Shown: positions 53,681 to 64,000 of the stretch, one piece after another
Layout: each line of letters begins with the position of its first letter
How positions within the stretch are numbered: the first letter of the stretch is position 1
Source of the DNA: Ischnura elegans
Lineage: Eukaryota > Arthropoda > Insecta > Odonata > Coenagrionidae
Direction: 5' to 3'
Length of the DNA stretch: 64,000 nt
NCBI RefSeq assembly: GCF_921293095.1
Contig: NC_060251.1
Span: forward strand, 55,941,585 to 56,005,584
Notes under the pieces: generated by a model
What the model saw: the letters and a program-made list of their open reading frames with translations, nothing else
What the model was told of the DNA's origin: nothing
Databases searched by the model: none
Program-made: the position numbers and the translations under genes

Positions 53681-53914
53681 TATGCATATTTTGGGAAAAA
53701 GAATTCTTCCATTATTACTCTAGCTTGGTTTTTTGCAGCCAACTGTAATTGATTTACTTACTCAGTAATTTACGAAGGCAATCACATACTCGGTCTTCTG
53801 ATGTAATCAGTGCTCAGACCTAGAAGTTAAGATCTATCATTATGGGTGGCATATAAAGGCAGAATGTAGAAAACATGAGTTTACTTGTGACCCATCCTCA
53901 ATGTGTTAATTTGA

Positions 53915-54175
53915 CGTGTGGTGACTCGGTAAGTATTGTGCTGCCTATCAAAGAGTCTCCGGTTCAAATCCCGTGAAAAGCTTTTGAGAAACCTTGAATT
54001 TAACCCTTGAAGTGTGAGGTGGTTCTCGGAAAGGAACTGACCTCCCTCCCTTGAATTTTTTAATTTCATATGCCCACACACAGCTTAGTTAAGGGTAGGC
54101 TCTACCCTCACCTATATTCGTAGCGACCCACTTGGCTGAATCTGCGGAAAGTGAAATATTGAAATGATTTCGTGA
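53915..54175 (+). repeat. tRNA-derived SINE relic
   Basis: A box B-type GGTTCAAATCC lies at 53961-53971, preceded by a tRNA-like stretch with a weak box A (GTGGTGACTCGGTAAG). The body continues to about 54175 and is not coding. Confidence 0.5.
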
Positions 54176-55385
54176 TGTCATAAGATGGGTTGAGGAAATT
54201 TATCCCTTTTTACAGTAAACCTTATTCAAATTACAGGTAGAACACTCGTCAATTTTCTGGTTCTGTAACTTTACAACTAATGATAAAATAAAAATATGAA
54301 TAATTTTTTAGTTTTCTTTCATATTTTTATGTAAAAAATTATGTATTGAAAAAGGTTGGAAATCGAAGATGGAATTTATCCCAAAATTAGGATATACTGA
54401 TAGTTTGTTGTCATTACAAATTTGCCAGGAAATCGTACATTACAACAAAATAGCCATATTTTTCCTTTGGATCACGGTGAAAATTAAATGAATATTTCGC
54501 TATTTGGCATTGTTATGAAGGTTAACTACAATAAATGAAAAATGGGTTATCAGAGCATAGGTGCCCCTAGGTCACTGGTATCCTCAGATTCAAAGCAGCG
54601 GAGCCTCGGAGCACAAAAACCTCTAAGTCGAAGATGGCTCAAGAAAAGGAACTGATGTATTGTAAGTACATGCCTCAAGAAAAACATTTTCTGGGGTGGC
54701 TGAGGACCCCAAATCACACCATCCACCACTCCCCAAAATTTATGACATTCAAATTTAGCAGATGTTTGCTTAAGGGACGTCAGCTTTGCTCTAAAAAGGA
54801 TATTTTTCAAGCCAGCTATCAGTGTCATATGTATTGGCAGGAGGTATGCTCGTAAATGGTGTCATTAGACTTTGTTTACGTTATTCCTCGCAACTTTCGT
54901 GCTTGTTGACTGCCTATTGAACGGATGTCTTATTGTTCCTCTCCCCGACGGCTAAATAGTCGTAATGCACCCCCTCCCATTATCCACCTTCTTTGTACAC
55001 CACCCACACCCAAAGGGAAACAGAGCATTGAGAAGAATGGTACGTAGTCGTCCTCAAACAGCATCGGCTCGAGTTAAGTTGGGCAACTTACAGGCTTTAT
55101 CAATACTTAAGTCATATTAGCTAATTATCCCTGAAACAGGTGGATTTAGTTAATTGCCAATACAGAATTGCAAGTAACTTTTAATTAAACTCCATATATA
55201 CCATAATTCTACCTGATAAAGCTTGAAGAAACTCTCGGATAGCTTTCAGGCACTAATCAATTTTTGGGCATTGCTTTGAAGTTAGTGATACAAAAACACT
55301 ACCTTTAAATTACCAGTTATTCATTTTTTCTGAAATTAAGGGAGAGGAGATTTCTCCCACTCGTTTCTATATCCGACACTGGGTA

Positions 55386-55490
55386 CTGTGTGTTGTGTAT
55401 GATAAGGTTGCTGTCACTAAACTCTGGCATTTGCCATCCCTTGTGTGGTCACGCTACAAAATATTAGTCTTGGGTAAGTGGCAGTTGGTG
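55386..55490 (+). repeat. Direct repeat, copy 1
   Basis: Shares 'aaggt.gct.tcactaaa', 'cat.tgcc.t.ccttg' and 'tggtcacgc.ac.aa.tat' with 58246-58345. The two copies bracket the small spliced gene at 56774-58539. Confidence 0.6.
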
Positions 55491-56712
55491 AAAGGAAGGG
55501 GTCATATACGTCGTGCTGCTGGATTTAAGTAATTTGCCGTCATTATTGTGGGGACAGACACAATTGAAAAATCATCTTGAAGTGAATTTACTTTGATATC
55601 TTCCTTTAAAAGGGTAGTTTCCTTCATCAAAGAAAACGAAAGTCATTGATTGCGATTCGTTACCCACCATTACTGTATTCATAATATACAAATTATTTCG
55701 TTTTAGAAATACCGGTTTAGACGAATGATAATGTTCAATTTTATCCTCATTTGAAAAGGGCCAGATTGGCGCCCATGTGATGCCACTCCACGTGACGTCA
55801 CAGGGACCTAGTTTCTATACGAGAAGATAGGAGTAGTACGTCGTCTGAGGTTACCAATGCCTGCATGAGGCGCAGAGCTCAGGGAAATATGTCTTAATAA
55901 TCACTTATTAAAACTGGCTAAGGTCGGAAAGTTTTCTTCGTTTGATAAGGTATTAATAATCCTTATTTATGCCAAGCGCTACCAGCCAGCAGGGTACTCA
56001 GCTACCCGCTAGCAGCCTGCGTCGTATCAGCGCTCAACTCGCCTCAAGGTCACCTCACAAGGCGGCAGCGGGAACCATAAATACGTCACACGGAGAGATT
56101 TCCCGACATTCATACTTACGCGTCGAGTTTTCGCGCGCTAGAAAATTTTCACTTTTCATTTATTCGCGAAAAATAGATATCGTCATTTAAAAATCTAAAA
56201 GCGTGAAATACGTACTCCAGGAGTAATAATCTTTCGATTTAGGCAGTAAAAAAATAATAGGAAACCACCCTATTATTGAACCTAAGCATTTGAGAGTGAA
56301 CAAAATGGAAAATATTTTCATATGCACTCCGCTATTATGCCCTAAATATTATTCGTTAAAATGTTATTGTTATGCTAGCTATGATATAAGGCTAAAATGA
56401 AGAAATAATTATCGGAAAAATCTAGTCTTATCATAGTTTTAATACTTTGTCTGCGGCATTCGACGTATACGATGTATTTTTTTTTTAACTTCACCGCAAA
56501 GTTAGACTTCATTTTTTTCAAAGCGTTTTTCCTAGGGCCGTGGAAATCTACAATAGATCCATAAAAAAATAAATTTCATCGCACTAATATATAATGTGTG
56601 TATTTTTTTATAAACTGCATCAATTCAGATAATTTAGTCAAACCCATTGACGAAGTAAAGCGTTGAAAAAGTTGGCGCCGGTCAACAATGAAGGAGCGCT
56701 ACCAAACGCGCC

Positions 56713-56743
56713 TTAGCAACTAATCGTTGAATCAGTTAGCAAC
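56713..56743 (+). promoter_or_regulatory. Two TTAGCAAC (RFX-type) half-sites
   Basis: TTAGCAAC occurs at 56713-56720 and 56736-56743, 31-54 bp before the proposed ATG. AGCAAC is the RGYAAC half of the RFX X-box, which in animals marks ciliary and sensory-neuron genes (known). The spacing does not form a textbook full X-box, so function is conjecture. Confidence 0.35.
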
Positions 56744-56773
56744 CGCTATTTCATGTAACAGCTAATCGAAAGA

Positions 56774-58539
56774 ATGACGGCGGATAAGGGTGAGGAAAGT
56801 GCATCGGCGAAAATGAATGGACAATATCCCCATAAGCAGCTAAAGCTCATTTTCCTGTTGACTTTTCCAATTATAACGGAATACCCAAAATGGCTTATTC
56901 AGCGAATACTTAGGATCAAGAAAAAGTGAGTTCCTCAGAATGAATTCAATAATTGAGATAATTGCGTGTTTTAAAATTATAAGATTTGCTTATGTTTTGT
57001 CCTGTTCCTGTTTACATTTTTTCCCTTAAAATACTAGGTTGTACTACGTGATCCGTCTCCTAGTATTTCAAGCAATGATATTCTACGATTTCTTCACCGG
57101 AAACGATGGTGATGTGCGCCTGGTGACGAAAAGGACCTCTTTCAAATTAGAAGTGATTATTTTTTTTCGCATTTTTCAATATCTATACTGTACTTACGGA
57201 ATTTATATTATTACAGATGACAATTCACGTTTCGGGTGAAGAGATTAAATAATAAAAAAGGTGTATGATTTTTTCCAGAGTAATAAGACATTCATTTTAT
57301 GTTTGCAGGCAAAACTAAATGATGATGTTCCATTCGTTAAATACCGTCGGCTGAACGTCACTGAGTATATTTTAATCTTATCCGAGAAGGGCACCCGAAG
57401 GTAAGCTATGAGTTTTATCACATTAAAAAATAATAAGTATCACCGAAAATCATGATTAAAAATATATTTTTGAAAAAAATGTCTGTGTGTCCGGTTTTGG
57501 TGTATCTTGTTTGAGAGGAACTCGTCGATTTATGATTCCGGGACTTTACATGGATTTCAGAATAGTAAATTGCCATTAGTAATTACCTCTGCTATCATAG
57601 TAAATCACCCCTGAAATTGTTCCATTTAATTAACCCCTTGCGCTGTAATGACGAGTCTATCTCGTCATGAACGTGCGATGCCAAACCGCGCAATTGACGA
57701 GTGTATCTCGTCATCGGATTTTCATAAGTTTAGCGCTATTTTGAGGAGCAATATAATTATTTTGAAACCTTAACAATGTTAAAACATTCATAGTATACTA
57801 AAATAATTTATTTTTCATGAAACATGATGCATTGGAAGGATTAAAATGATTTTATGCGAGTTGCGATAGCTGTATGTTCTTCATGTTTAATAATCACATT
57901 TTATTTCGCGGATTTACGTCGATTACAAATTACAAAATATCATTTCATAACCTACCATTTGTAAAAGAACCACAGAAAAATAAATAGAGAATAGGAGCAG
58001 GATATTCAGAATATTAATCGAAGTGGAAGGGGTTAATTGCCAGTAATTATTACTTTAGTTGATACGCTTGAATTTCACCAAAATGAGCGTAAAGAAATCT
58101 CTAAATGGCTTTTATATACATATTCATATATTATTCTTGGAAATTTATTCTGAAGCTGGTGAAATAAAAACTTTCACCTTGAGCCCACTCAGAATGATCA
58201 GTTTTTACAAAAATTACGGTAGGGGCAGGGATACTTCTTAATCTGCTGGTTAGAGTGTCTTGAATGCGGTAAGGTAGCTCTCACTAAAGAGTCGCATTTT
58301 CCATACCTTGTTTGGTCACGCCACCAAGTAATAGCCTTGGTTGGGTGGCTGCGGTAAATAATAATAAATATCCAGGTTTTTTTTCACCAATTTCCAGTCT
58401 TTCCTATCCTTTAAATATGACGTTCTGTTTTTCCCTCAGGCAAGACAGCGACTTTTCTCACCCCGTAAAACACAAGAAACCTGAAAATGTGATGAATTAT
58501 TCAAAAACAAGAAGCGGATTAATATACAACCGCCAATGA
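56774..58539 (+). CDS. Proposed small spliced gene, 4 exons, 142 aa, function unknown
   Basis: Exons 56774-56925, 57038-57122, 57309-57400 and 58440-58539 join in frame to a TGA at 58537. Donors are GTGAGT, GTGACG, GTAAGC; acceptors ACTAG, TTGCAG and CCCTCAG. Residues 1-22 are hydrophilic; 23-75 are rich in hydrophobic and aromatic residues (LKLIFLLTFPII, YYVIRLLVFQAMIFYDFF), possibly one or two membrane segments. The C-terminal half is soluble: DDVPFVKYRRLNVTEY, ILILSEKG, then HKKPENVMNYSKTRSGLIYN. I do not recognise a family. Two RFX-type half-sites just upstream would suit a ciliary protein, but that is inference. The exon 2 donor is the least certain; other phase-0 donors exist in that exon. 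A TTAA transposon sits in intron 3. Confidence 0.45.
57634..58032. mobile_element. piggyBac-like MITE, 399 bp, TTAA target site
   Basis: Flanked by TTAA at 57630-57633 and 58033-58036, with ends CCCCTTGC and (inverse) CCCCTTCC. Near the left end the palindrome TGACGAG-N5-CTCGTCA occurs twice (about 57650 and 57699). No coding capacity. It lies in an intron of the proposed small gene. Confidence 0.7.
58246..58345 (+). repeat. Direct repeat, copy 2
   Basis: Diverged second copy of 55386-55490. Confidence 0.6.
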
Positions 58540-60183
58540 GGAGATGTCACCGAAGAAGTACGAGTACAATGTGGTCAAGGAACGTTGGAAATTGTGATAT
58601 GAAGGTTTTTTTGGCTAATACTCTTCATTTTAAAATTCTCTAGGCAACCAGAAGAAAAAAAAGTTGTTGTTGTACAAAATCTTTATGAAAATTATGTTGT
58701 TGTCTGTTCGTTAAAATTGTCTCTGTTATTTTAAATTATTTGAGTCGCAGAAGTGATATAACTTGGACCAATGATGCTGCCTACTTGTTTTATAATGAAG
58801 AGCATAATACCTGATTTCATTAATGTATTGATCGGGTCCATTTTAATCTAAATTATGTCACACACAACTGTATTTATGATTTTTTATTTGAACTTTAATC
58901 GCAGTTTAGATGAATGGTTAATAAAATTGGATGTAGTGTGTTCAACAACTTTGACTCCTTATTTTCAATGACCTAGTTTTCCTCCACGGAAATATAGCCT
59001 CATACTTGGGACGTGAAATTTCAGGCGGTCAAATGGGGCGGATTTATGTTAAGTACAGTGGCGCACAGGGGGGATGTGGGGATAGATCCCCCCCACAGCC
59101 TCAGAGAAATAAAAAAAATATTTAAAAATATTGTCTAGTTTTGACATGTAATAATCTGCTGAAAGTTAAATTTATAGTGCTAAAATTATGTGAAATGTAT
59201 TTTCAGGCGCGTAATTTTTCAAAAATTTTACCAGATTTTGCCTGGGGAGGGGGGAGGTTTCCATCCCATCCCCCCCCCCCCATGCATACTCCTAATTACG
59301 CCACTGATTAGGGTAAATATAAAACTTAAGCAATATTATCTCGCAGTTTTCCGTGTTCTTCTTGATTAGATGATCTTTCTATCTTTCGGGTTCTAGCCGC
59401 GTTGTTTTTCACAGGGTGACAATAGTTTCGCCGGGATTGAAGCCATGGATATCGCATTATTCCACAAAATTAAGCCTTAAACGATTTTATAATTTCAACA
59501 CTTTTCATAATCGAAAAAACTTCGTTTGTTAAAGAAATATGTTGTAAATTAATGATTTTTCAATATTTTGTTTCCTTTTATGAAGGAAAATAATTGTGTT
59601 TTTATATTTCGGGGGGCGGGGGAGGGTCCGGATCCCCTGGACCTCCCCCCTGTCTACGTCTTTCCTCACATCCCACCCTTCAACAACTTTGTCAACTGTT
59701 GTCAACAAAACCCACGTCTCCAGTCGTGGATGGAAGCCAGGAGACACTGTTGTCACCCAATGACAAACAGCGCTGTGAGAACCCGAAAGATGGAGCGATC
59801 AAAAATATAAACAGTCAACTGTTGAAGTTATTCTTATCTAGAGATTTGATCAATGGACATTTCTTCCTCATAAAGGAAAATCCTCTAAAATCGCTGGCAC
59901 ATTAATGGCTTTGCCTGGTTTCGCTAATTAGTAGGGCCCTCTTCGCTTCTATAGCGTTGAGGTGTTTTTCCCTCTCCCGTTCCTTCCGCACCTTTCCTCT
60001 CCCAGAGGCGTCGTCGGGCTCCCATCGCGGCGGCGCCTCTTTCCTTTTCCCTTCATCTCCGCCCCCTCACCGGGTGATCGGGCGTATAAGCCACTGGCTT
60101 GGTTCCCGGCCCCGGTGTGTTGTATCCTCGAAGGGTTCCCCTTGAACCCTCATACTCCCTCTGTTAAAGTTATTCTACCCGGC
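58540..60183. other. Non-coding; contains hAT element and a GC-rich patch
   Basis: After the small gene's stop lie 3'-UTR-like AT-rich sequence, the hAT element 59056-59306, and a CpG-rich patch at 59990-60130 with unrecognised open frames. Confidence 0.45.
59056..59306. mobile_element. hAT-like MITE, 251 bp
   Basis: The ends are CAGTGGCGCACAGG and the inverse CTAATTACGCCACTG, with G/C-runs next to each end. It is related in inverse orientation to 7900-8171 ('attgtctagtttt'). Flanking octamers GTTAAGTA and ATTAGGGT do not match well. Confidence 0.7.
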
Positions 60184-60230
60184 AGTGGCGTAACTAGGAA
60201 TATTCTTTGGGGGGAACAGCTAACTTGCGG
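60184..60230 (+). mobile_element. hAT terminus fragment
   Basis: CAGTGGCGTAACTAGGAATA with a following G-run repeats the left end of 7900-8171. No matching right end is found before the next element. Confidence 0.5.
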
Positions 60231-60302
60231 CCGCAGCATAGGGGGAGCTGGTTAAGGCCATAGATATTTTATGTTCAAGGCTCGAATAGGTGCACCCCCA
60301 GC

Positions 60303-60620
60303 CAGTGGCGCAAGTGGCGCAGCGAGGGGGGGTTTTGGGGATAAACCCCAACCCCCCCCCCCCCCCAGAGCTCAGAGAAATTTTTAAGTTTAATCAATTT
60401 TACTTAATTGGATCGATATTACTAATAGAATAGTGTAAAGATTAATAAAGTATCCCTCAGAGATCCGTAAAGCTCACCATTTTGAACCATTTATCTTAAA
60501 ATTCCGCTATTTATTAATCTCTCACCTACCACTTATCCTGGTGGGTATGCCATACACCCACACACCCCGGTATTAGTTGCACCTAAACCCCCCCAGCCAT
60601 AATTCCTAGCTGCGCCCCTG
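60303..60620. mobile_element. hAT-like element, 318 bp (inverse orientation of the 46584 family)
   Basis: Starts CAGTGGCGCAAGTGG and ends CTAGCTGCGCCCCTG. The interior matches 51209-51508 in reverse ('agagctcagagaaattttta', 'ccatttatcttaaaa'). Flanks CCCCCAGC and GCCCTAGC agree at 6 of 8. Confidence 0.75.
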
Positions 60621-60656
60621 GCCCTAGCTATTCCCGGAAAATGGGCGTCTTCGCAA

Positions 60657-60944
60657 CAGTGGCGGGTTCAGAGGCCACAAATTTTATCGAAATTTTTAAA
60701 TTTTTATTAGTTTAGTATCTATTTGTATCATTAAATATCTAAAATTTAAATCTCAATTTTATCCGTTTTTAAGAATAGAAATGAAATTTTATGCACAATG
60801 GGTACCTAAATTTAAAATTTTACACAGGTGAACTTTTTATTAATGGATACTGAAAAAAGTTTACAAAGTTTAAGGTGGTCTATTTCATACTTCACGGACC
60901 CAGATTATGACCCCCCCCTAAATTTGATGTTGAATCCGCCCGAG
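60657..60944. mobile_element. hAT-like MITE, 288 bp, 7/8 target duplication
   Basis: The ends are CAGTGGCGGGTTCAG and the inverse TTGAATCCGCCCGAG. Flanks CTTCGCAA (60649-60656) and CTTTGCAA (60945-60952) differ at one base. Confidence 0.8.
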
Positions 60945-63127
60945 CTTTGCAATGCGGTTGGCAATAACCATTTCAGCAGCAGATCATGCTAGGCATAAAA
61001 CTAGAATCCCAGGGTGGTGTCCTTGAAATTCAACCTTGAAAATGACACAAAGTGTCAAAACCATGGTCGGTCGTGAAGTGTTAAATAAAATAGTGTGGAA
61101 ATTACCATTTGTGTGTTAATCACGGTGTTGAAATTAGTTTAAAACCCATCACCTGTTTTTCAAAACTTTTCCCCCTTGGTTTTGGACCCCCCGAATGAAA
61201 TTCCTGACTATGCCACTCACTGCCCGTGGCTGTTGCTTCTTTATTTGCCCATTAAATATTTTTTTATTCTTAACATTCTGTCGGGCGCAATGACATGCAC
61301 AGTGTGAGTTTTTTTTTCCTTTCTCCATGTCACTAGGTGGCATAGACCCTTGGCGCTTATAACAGCTGTTTATTTTTTACATGCTCTATTCAGCAATTCA
61401 CTTCTTTCATTTATGCCGACAGATCAAAGGCAGACACGAAAGACATCAGGTAAGTGTTCGACTACACTAATAATGATGATTTAAACTTTAAAGGTATACT
61501 ACTGAGACATGCTAAGAGTTAATAATGTTTTTCACTTCTGTGCCTGTCAAGCACATTGCTCCTGAACTAAACAATAGGGTGGGCCGAAAAAAGGTTATTT
61601 TTCCTGATCAAATTTGCCCTATGCGGGAAAGTTGCGAAATGATATAAGGATCTCGCACACAAAATTTTTTTCAAATCGGATAATATTAACCACTGCCGCC
61701 CGAGCTCTAAAGTTTAAAATTTTGCGAAAAATCAGGCTGATTTCGGAATCAAACGGCTATGAAGACGAATTTTATGAAAATATGGGATAATGGATAACAA
61801 AAAAGAGTGGATACATGTTTATAGTTTATGAAAATGAAATTTGAAGTTTTTTTGACAAAATCTATGGTTAAAAAAATGTCTATGAATTAACAACAAAATT
61901 AGAGTATAGACCACCCGCACAACACAACTCATTTTTGCCTACATTTCTATAACTCCATTTTGGGGGCTAAATTGCAGGTAAAATAATATTTAGTTCGATT
62001 GAATTTCATTTATTATCAAATAAGTCATCACATGGTAGTAAATAATCCCACAAAAAGTAATAATAAGGTAAATTATTTGAAATTAACATCAATCATAATG
62101 ACGAATAACGTACCTGTGGAGCTATTTTCAACAAGAAATTCAGCCAATGCTGAGAAAAAACAGAACCAGAACCAGAGAAAGAACAGAAATCCAGGTTAGC
62201 GAGACCTTAGGGCCACTCCTTGGCAATTAAGCCTGACCCTCCCACTCATTTATGATCCTCATTGCTGCAGGAATTCTTCATATTTTCAATGACTTTTGCA
62301 AAGAAGAATTTTGTAGCATACTCCAATTTTTTAATACTTTGAAATGAATACTTTGTTTTTTTCTGTGCGTAAGCAATTTTTAAATGAATTTTCAGGGTCA
62401 GTGATAATAGACTTCTGGATTTAGAGTCTTAGTACCTGTGTCTACTACCTTTGTTATCATCAATGCCAGAAATCTGTTGAAAATTCCACAGTGCTTAAAA
62501 AAGTTAGTTATTCTTATCAAAGAATAATGTATTGAAAATCAAAAGCAATAATTGGTTGAAAAAAACACTTGCAATGCAATAAGTTGACTGTGGATGTGGA
62601 CCACTAAGATAGGGTTAGAGGACAAACCACAGACCGGGGTAATGGCCATGGGCCCCAAGTTGATTTGGGTCCAAAATCGGAGAAACAAGAATATCAGGGC
62701 AACTTCTCCCCAAAAAAAGGCTCCATAAAGAGAGATTTAAAATATTCTTATGCTACTTGTAGCTCGGAAAATTTTGTCCTCTCATAGGTGCCAGCAGAAA
62801 TTGGTTAACTTCTGGTAGCACCACTTAGGTTACTATATGTATATACATAGTAAAGACACACCAAGTTTCATGCCTGTAACTTCTCATTCATCTAAATGGT
62901 GACAGCTGCAAAATGAAGAAATACAGTAAATTTGCCTTCTCGCAAGGAAGGAAGTCGTGTGTGATCCATTAATGGTGAGCCACATCAAACGTGTAAATAA
63001 AAGTAAATTCATAAAATGGTGAAAAGAGTGAAATAGGATGCTACTAAAGAGTATGAACTGCAGCATGTGTTTCTTTGTGTGCATTATTAAAAAGATGGTA
63101 TTGCATGTCTAAGAGATTGGCTTTCAC
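60945..63127. other. No gene I can support
   Basis: Holds the dispersed repeat at 61046-61120. A 27-nt segment at 61439-61465 is flanked by ACAG and GTAAGTG, and a frame at 62098-62195 ends in CCAG/GTTAGC. Either could be an exon of an unseen gene, but neither can be joined convincingly. Confidence 0.35.
61046..61120 (+). repeat. Dispersed repeat shared with 9550-9625
   Basis: Second copy of the GTCAAAACCATGGTCGGT unit; see 9550-9625. Confidence 0.7.
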
Positions 63128-63380
63128 CAAGGGCTGATCCAGGATTTTTTACTGGGGGGGGGGGGGTTCGACAGGCAAAGTGAACTCTCATATTTGAGAT
63201 TAAAAACTACATCCTACAATGCACAAAATATTCTCTTTGTTTTTATGTGAAAGTTATTATTATGAATGAGGCTCCCTAAAACACAAAACAAAACGAACAT
63301 AATGATAACCGTATAAAAAAGTTTGTCCAATTTTTAAGAATCTAGGGAGGACACATGACCCTCTCCTTAATCTGCCTGTG
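63128..63380. mobile_element. hAT-like MITE relic, about 253 bp
   Basis: Starts CAAGGGCTGATCCAGG followed by a 13-G run, similar to 1261-1448 in its right half ('aatgataac.gtataaa', 'atcta.gg.gg.cacatg'). The flanking octamers GCTTTCAC and GTCTTTAC agree at 5 of 8, and all three differences are transitions. Confidence 0.65.
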
Positions 63381-63728
63381 GTCTTTACCAATCTTAGGTT
63401 GATTTTTGGGGAATAACTTAGAATTATTGGAGATTGAAGGAAAATAAAATGTCCCCTGAACACAAGGCGAGGCACAAAAGAAAGAGTTAGGATTAATGAG
63501 CATGTGTCGTCGAGTCATCTTGAAGAGTAAATTTCACAAAGAGAATTTGTGCTGAAATACTATGATACAATGAATTTATTTGTGAATACCATAGGAGTAA
63601 AAAATAAGACAAAGCGTACCTACCAAGTGAATAAGCCTCATTTCATCACATACCTACTGATAAAATCTAAAAACTGATTGTTGCTTTGAATTACCTTCAA
63701 AATTACCCCTTTTCCCAGCCTCAACTCA

Positions 63729-63923
63729 GGGCAGAAACTTAATGTAGTCTACTATCTTAATCCTTGAATATGTATCCGTTTTATTCATGCACTCAAATGG
63801 TGGGTAGCCAACCAGGATTTCATCGTTCAACCCCTCAAGACGTGATTAGTCCACAAATTTGCCTATTGGCTCTTCATTGATCATTTCTGGAGGACGATAT
63901 TCCTGGGTGCCACATGTTGTTCC
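63729..63923 (-). pseudogene. Protein kinase pseudogene, Aurora-like activation segment
   Basis: The minus strand reads TTCGTQEYRPPEMINEEPI, then GKFVD, a TAA stop (63846-63848), then SRLEGLNDEILVGYPPFE and TDTYSRIKIVDYIKF. This aligns without gaps to the Aurora kinase activation segment and helix-F region: 'TTxCGTxDYLPPEM', 'VDxWSLGVLCYEFLVGxPPFE', 'TYxRIxKVD'. The stop falls just after VD and the W-S-L-G-V core is scrambled, so it is dead. PPEM argues for Aurora over Polo or PKA types. Homology beyond both ends is unclear. No intron interrupts it, so a processed copy is possible. Confidence 0.75.
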
Positions 63924-64000
63924 TCACCTGATAATGCAACAAAATAAATTGTCATGAGATAAATGATTGGTGCTTCCATGATAGCATCAGTGCACAGCAC

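Larger units (their letters stand above)
53681..56773. other. Intergenic between btsz and the small downstream gene
   Basis: Contains a SINE relic (53915-54175), a direct repeat copy (55386-55490) and a CACGTGACGTCACAG word at 55791-55805 (E-box plus CRE-like). Open frames at 54634-54855 and 55969-56190 are unrecognised. Confidence 0.45.

Noticed and set aside
61439..61465. 27-nt micro-exon with ACAG and GTAAGTG borders
   Set aside because: Splice-like borders alone are too common; no partner exon in phase was found.
62098..62195. Possible exon starting MTNNVPVELFST and ending at GTTAGC
   Set aside because: Asn/Gln/Lys-rich and could be a real first exon, but nothing downstream joins it convincingly.

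Overview
This is a eukaryotic, AT-rich and intron-rich window, almost certainly from an arthropod and probably an insect. The grounds are spliced genes with GT/AG introns up to about 13 kb, a strong match to the insect bitesize (Slp-type tandem C2) gene, and a dense load of insect-type transposon relics: hAT, piggyBac, PIF/Harbinger and mariner-like DNA elements, LINE 3' fragments, tRNA-derived SINEs and a Penelope-like fragment. I cannot fix the order or species from sequence alone. There is no operon, CRISPR array or bacterial feature.

The backbone is one plus-strand gene, bitesize/synaptotagmin-like (btsz), from 18568 to 49248. I assemble eight coding exons whose splice phases all agree, giving a 541-residue protein: a Cys-rich, basic N-terminal exon (18568-18916), a low-complexity linker exon (32342-32604), C2A (37665-42032) and C2B (43077-49248). 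The product should be a membrane-binding C2 protein acting in vesicle trafficking, apical membrane and actin organisation. It lacks the Rab27-binding Slp domain in this transcript form. Upstream (16850-18270) is a CpG-rich leader or promoter region built partly of diverged tandem repeats.

A second, smaller plus-strand gene is proposed at 56774-58539: four phase-compatible exons, 142 residues, function unknown, with two RFX-type half-sites just upstream of its ATG. A minus-strand protein-kinase (Aurora-like) pseudogene lies at the right edge (63729-63923).

The rest is repeat-derived. Left flank (1-16 kb): a Harbinger-type MITE with TAA duplication, hAT MITEs with 8-bp duplications, LINE tails, tRNA-like SINE relics, and inverted repeats carrying a hammerhead-like motif. 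Exon-1 neighbourhood (16-23.3 kb): three repeat blocks recur in the same order on either side, plus two 222-bp TTAA elements, one nested inside another MITE. Its empty counterpart survives at 53.4 kb. Introns (23-49 kb): LINE, Penelope and mariner coding relics, paired TIR elements and SINEs. Right flank (49-64 kb): more hAT and TTAA elements, and an internally deleted Harbinger element that still encodes the start of a MADF-domain protein.
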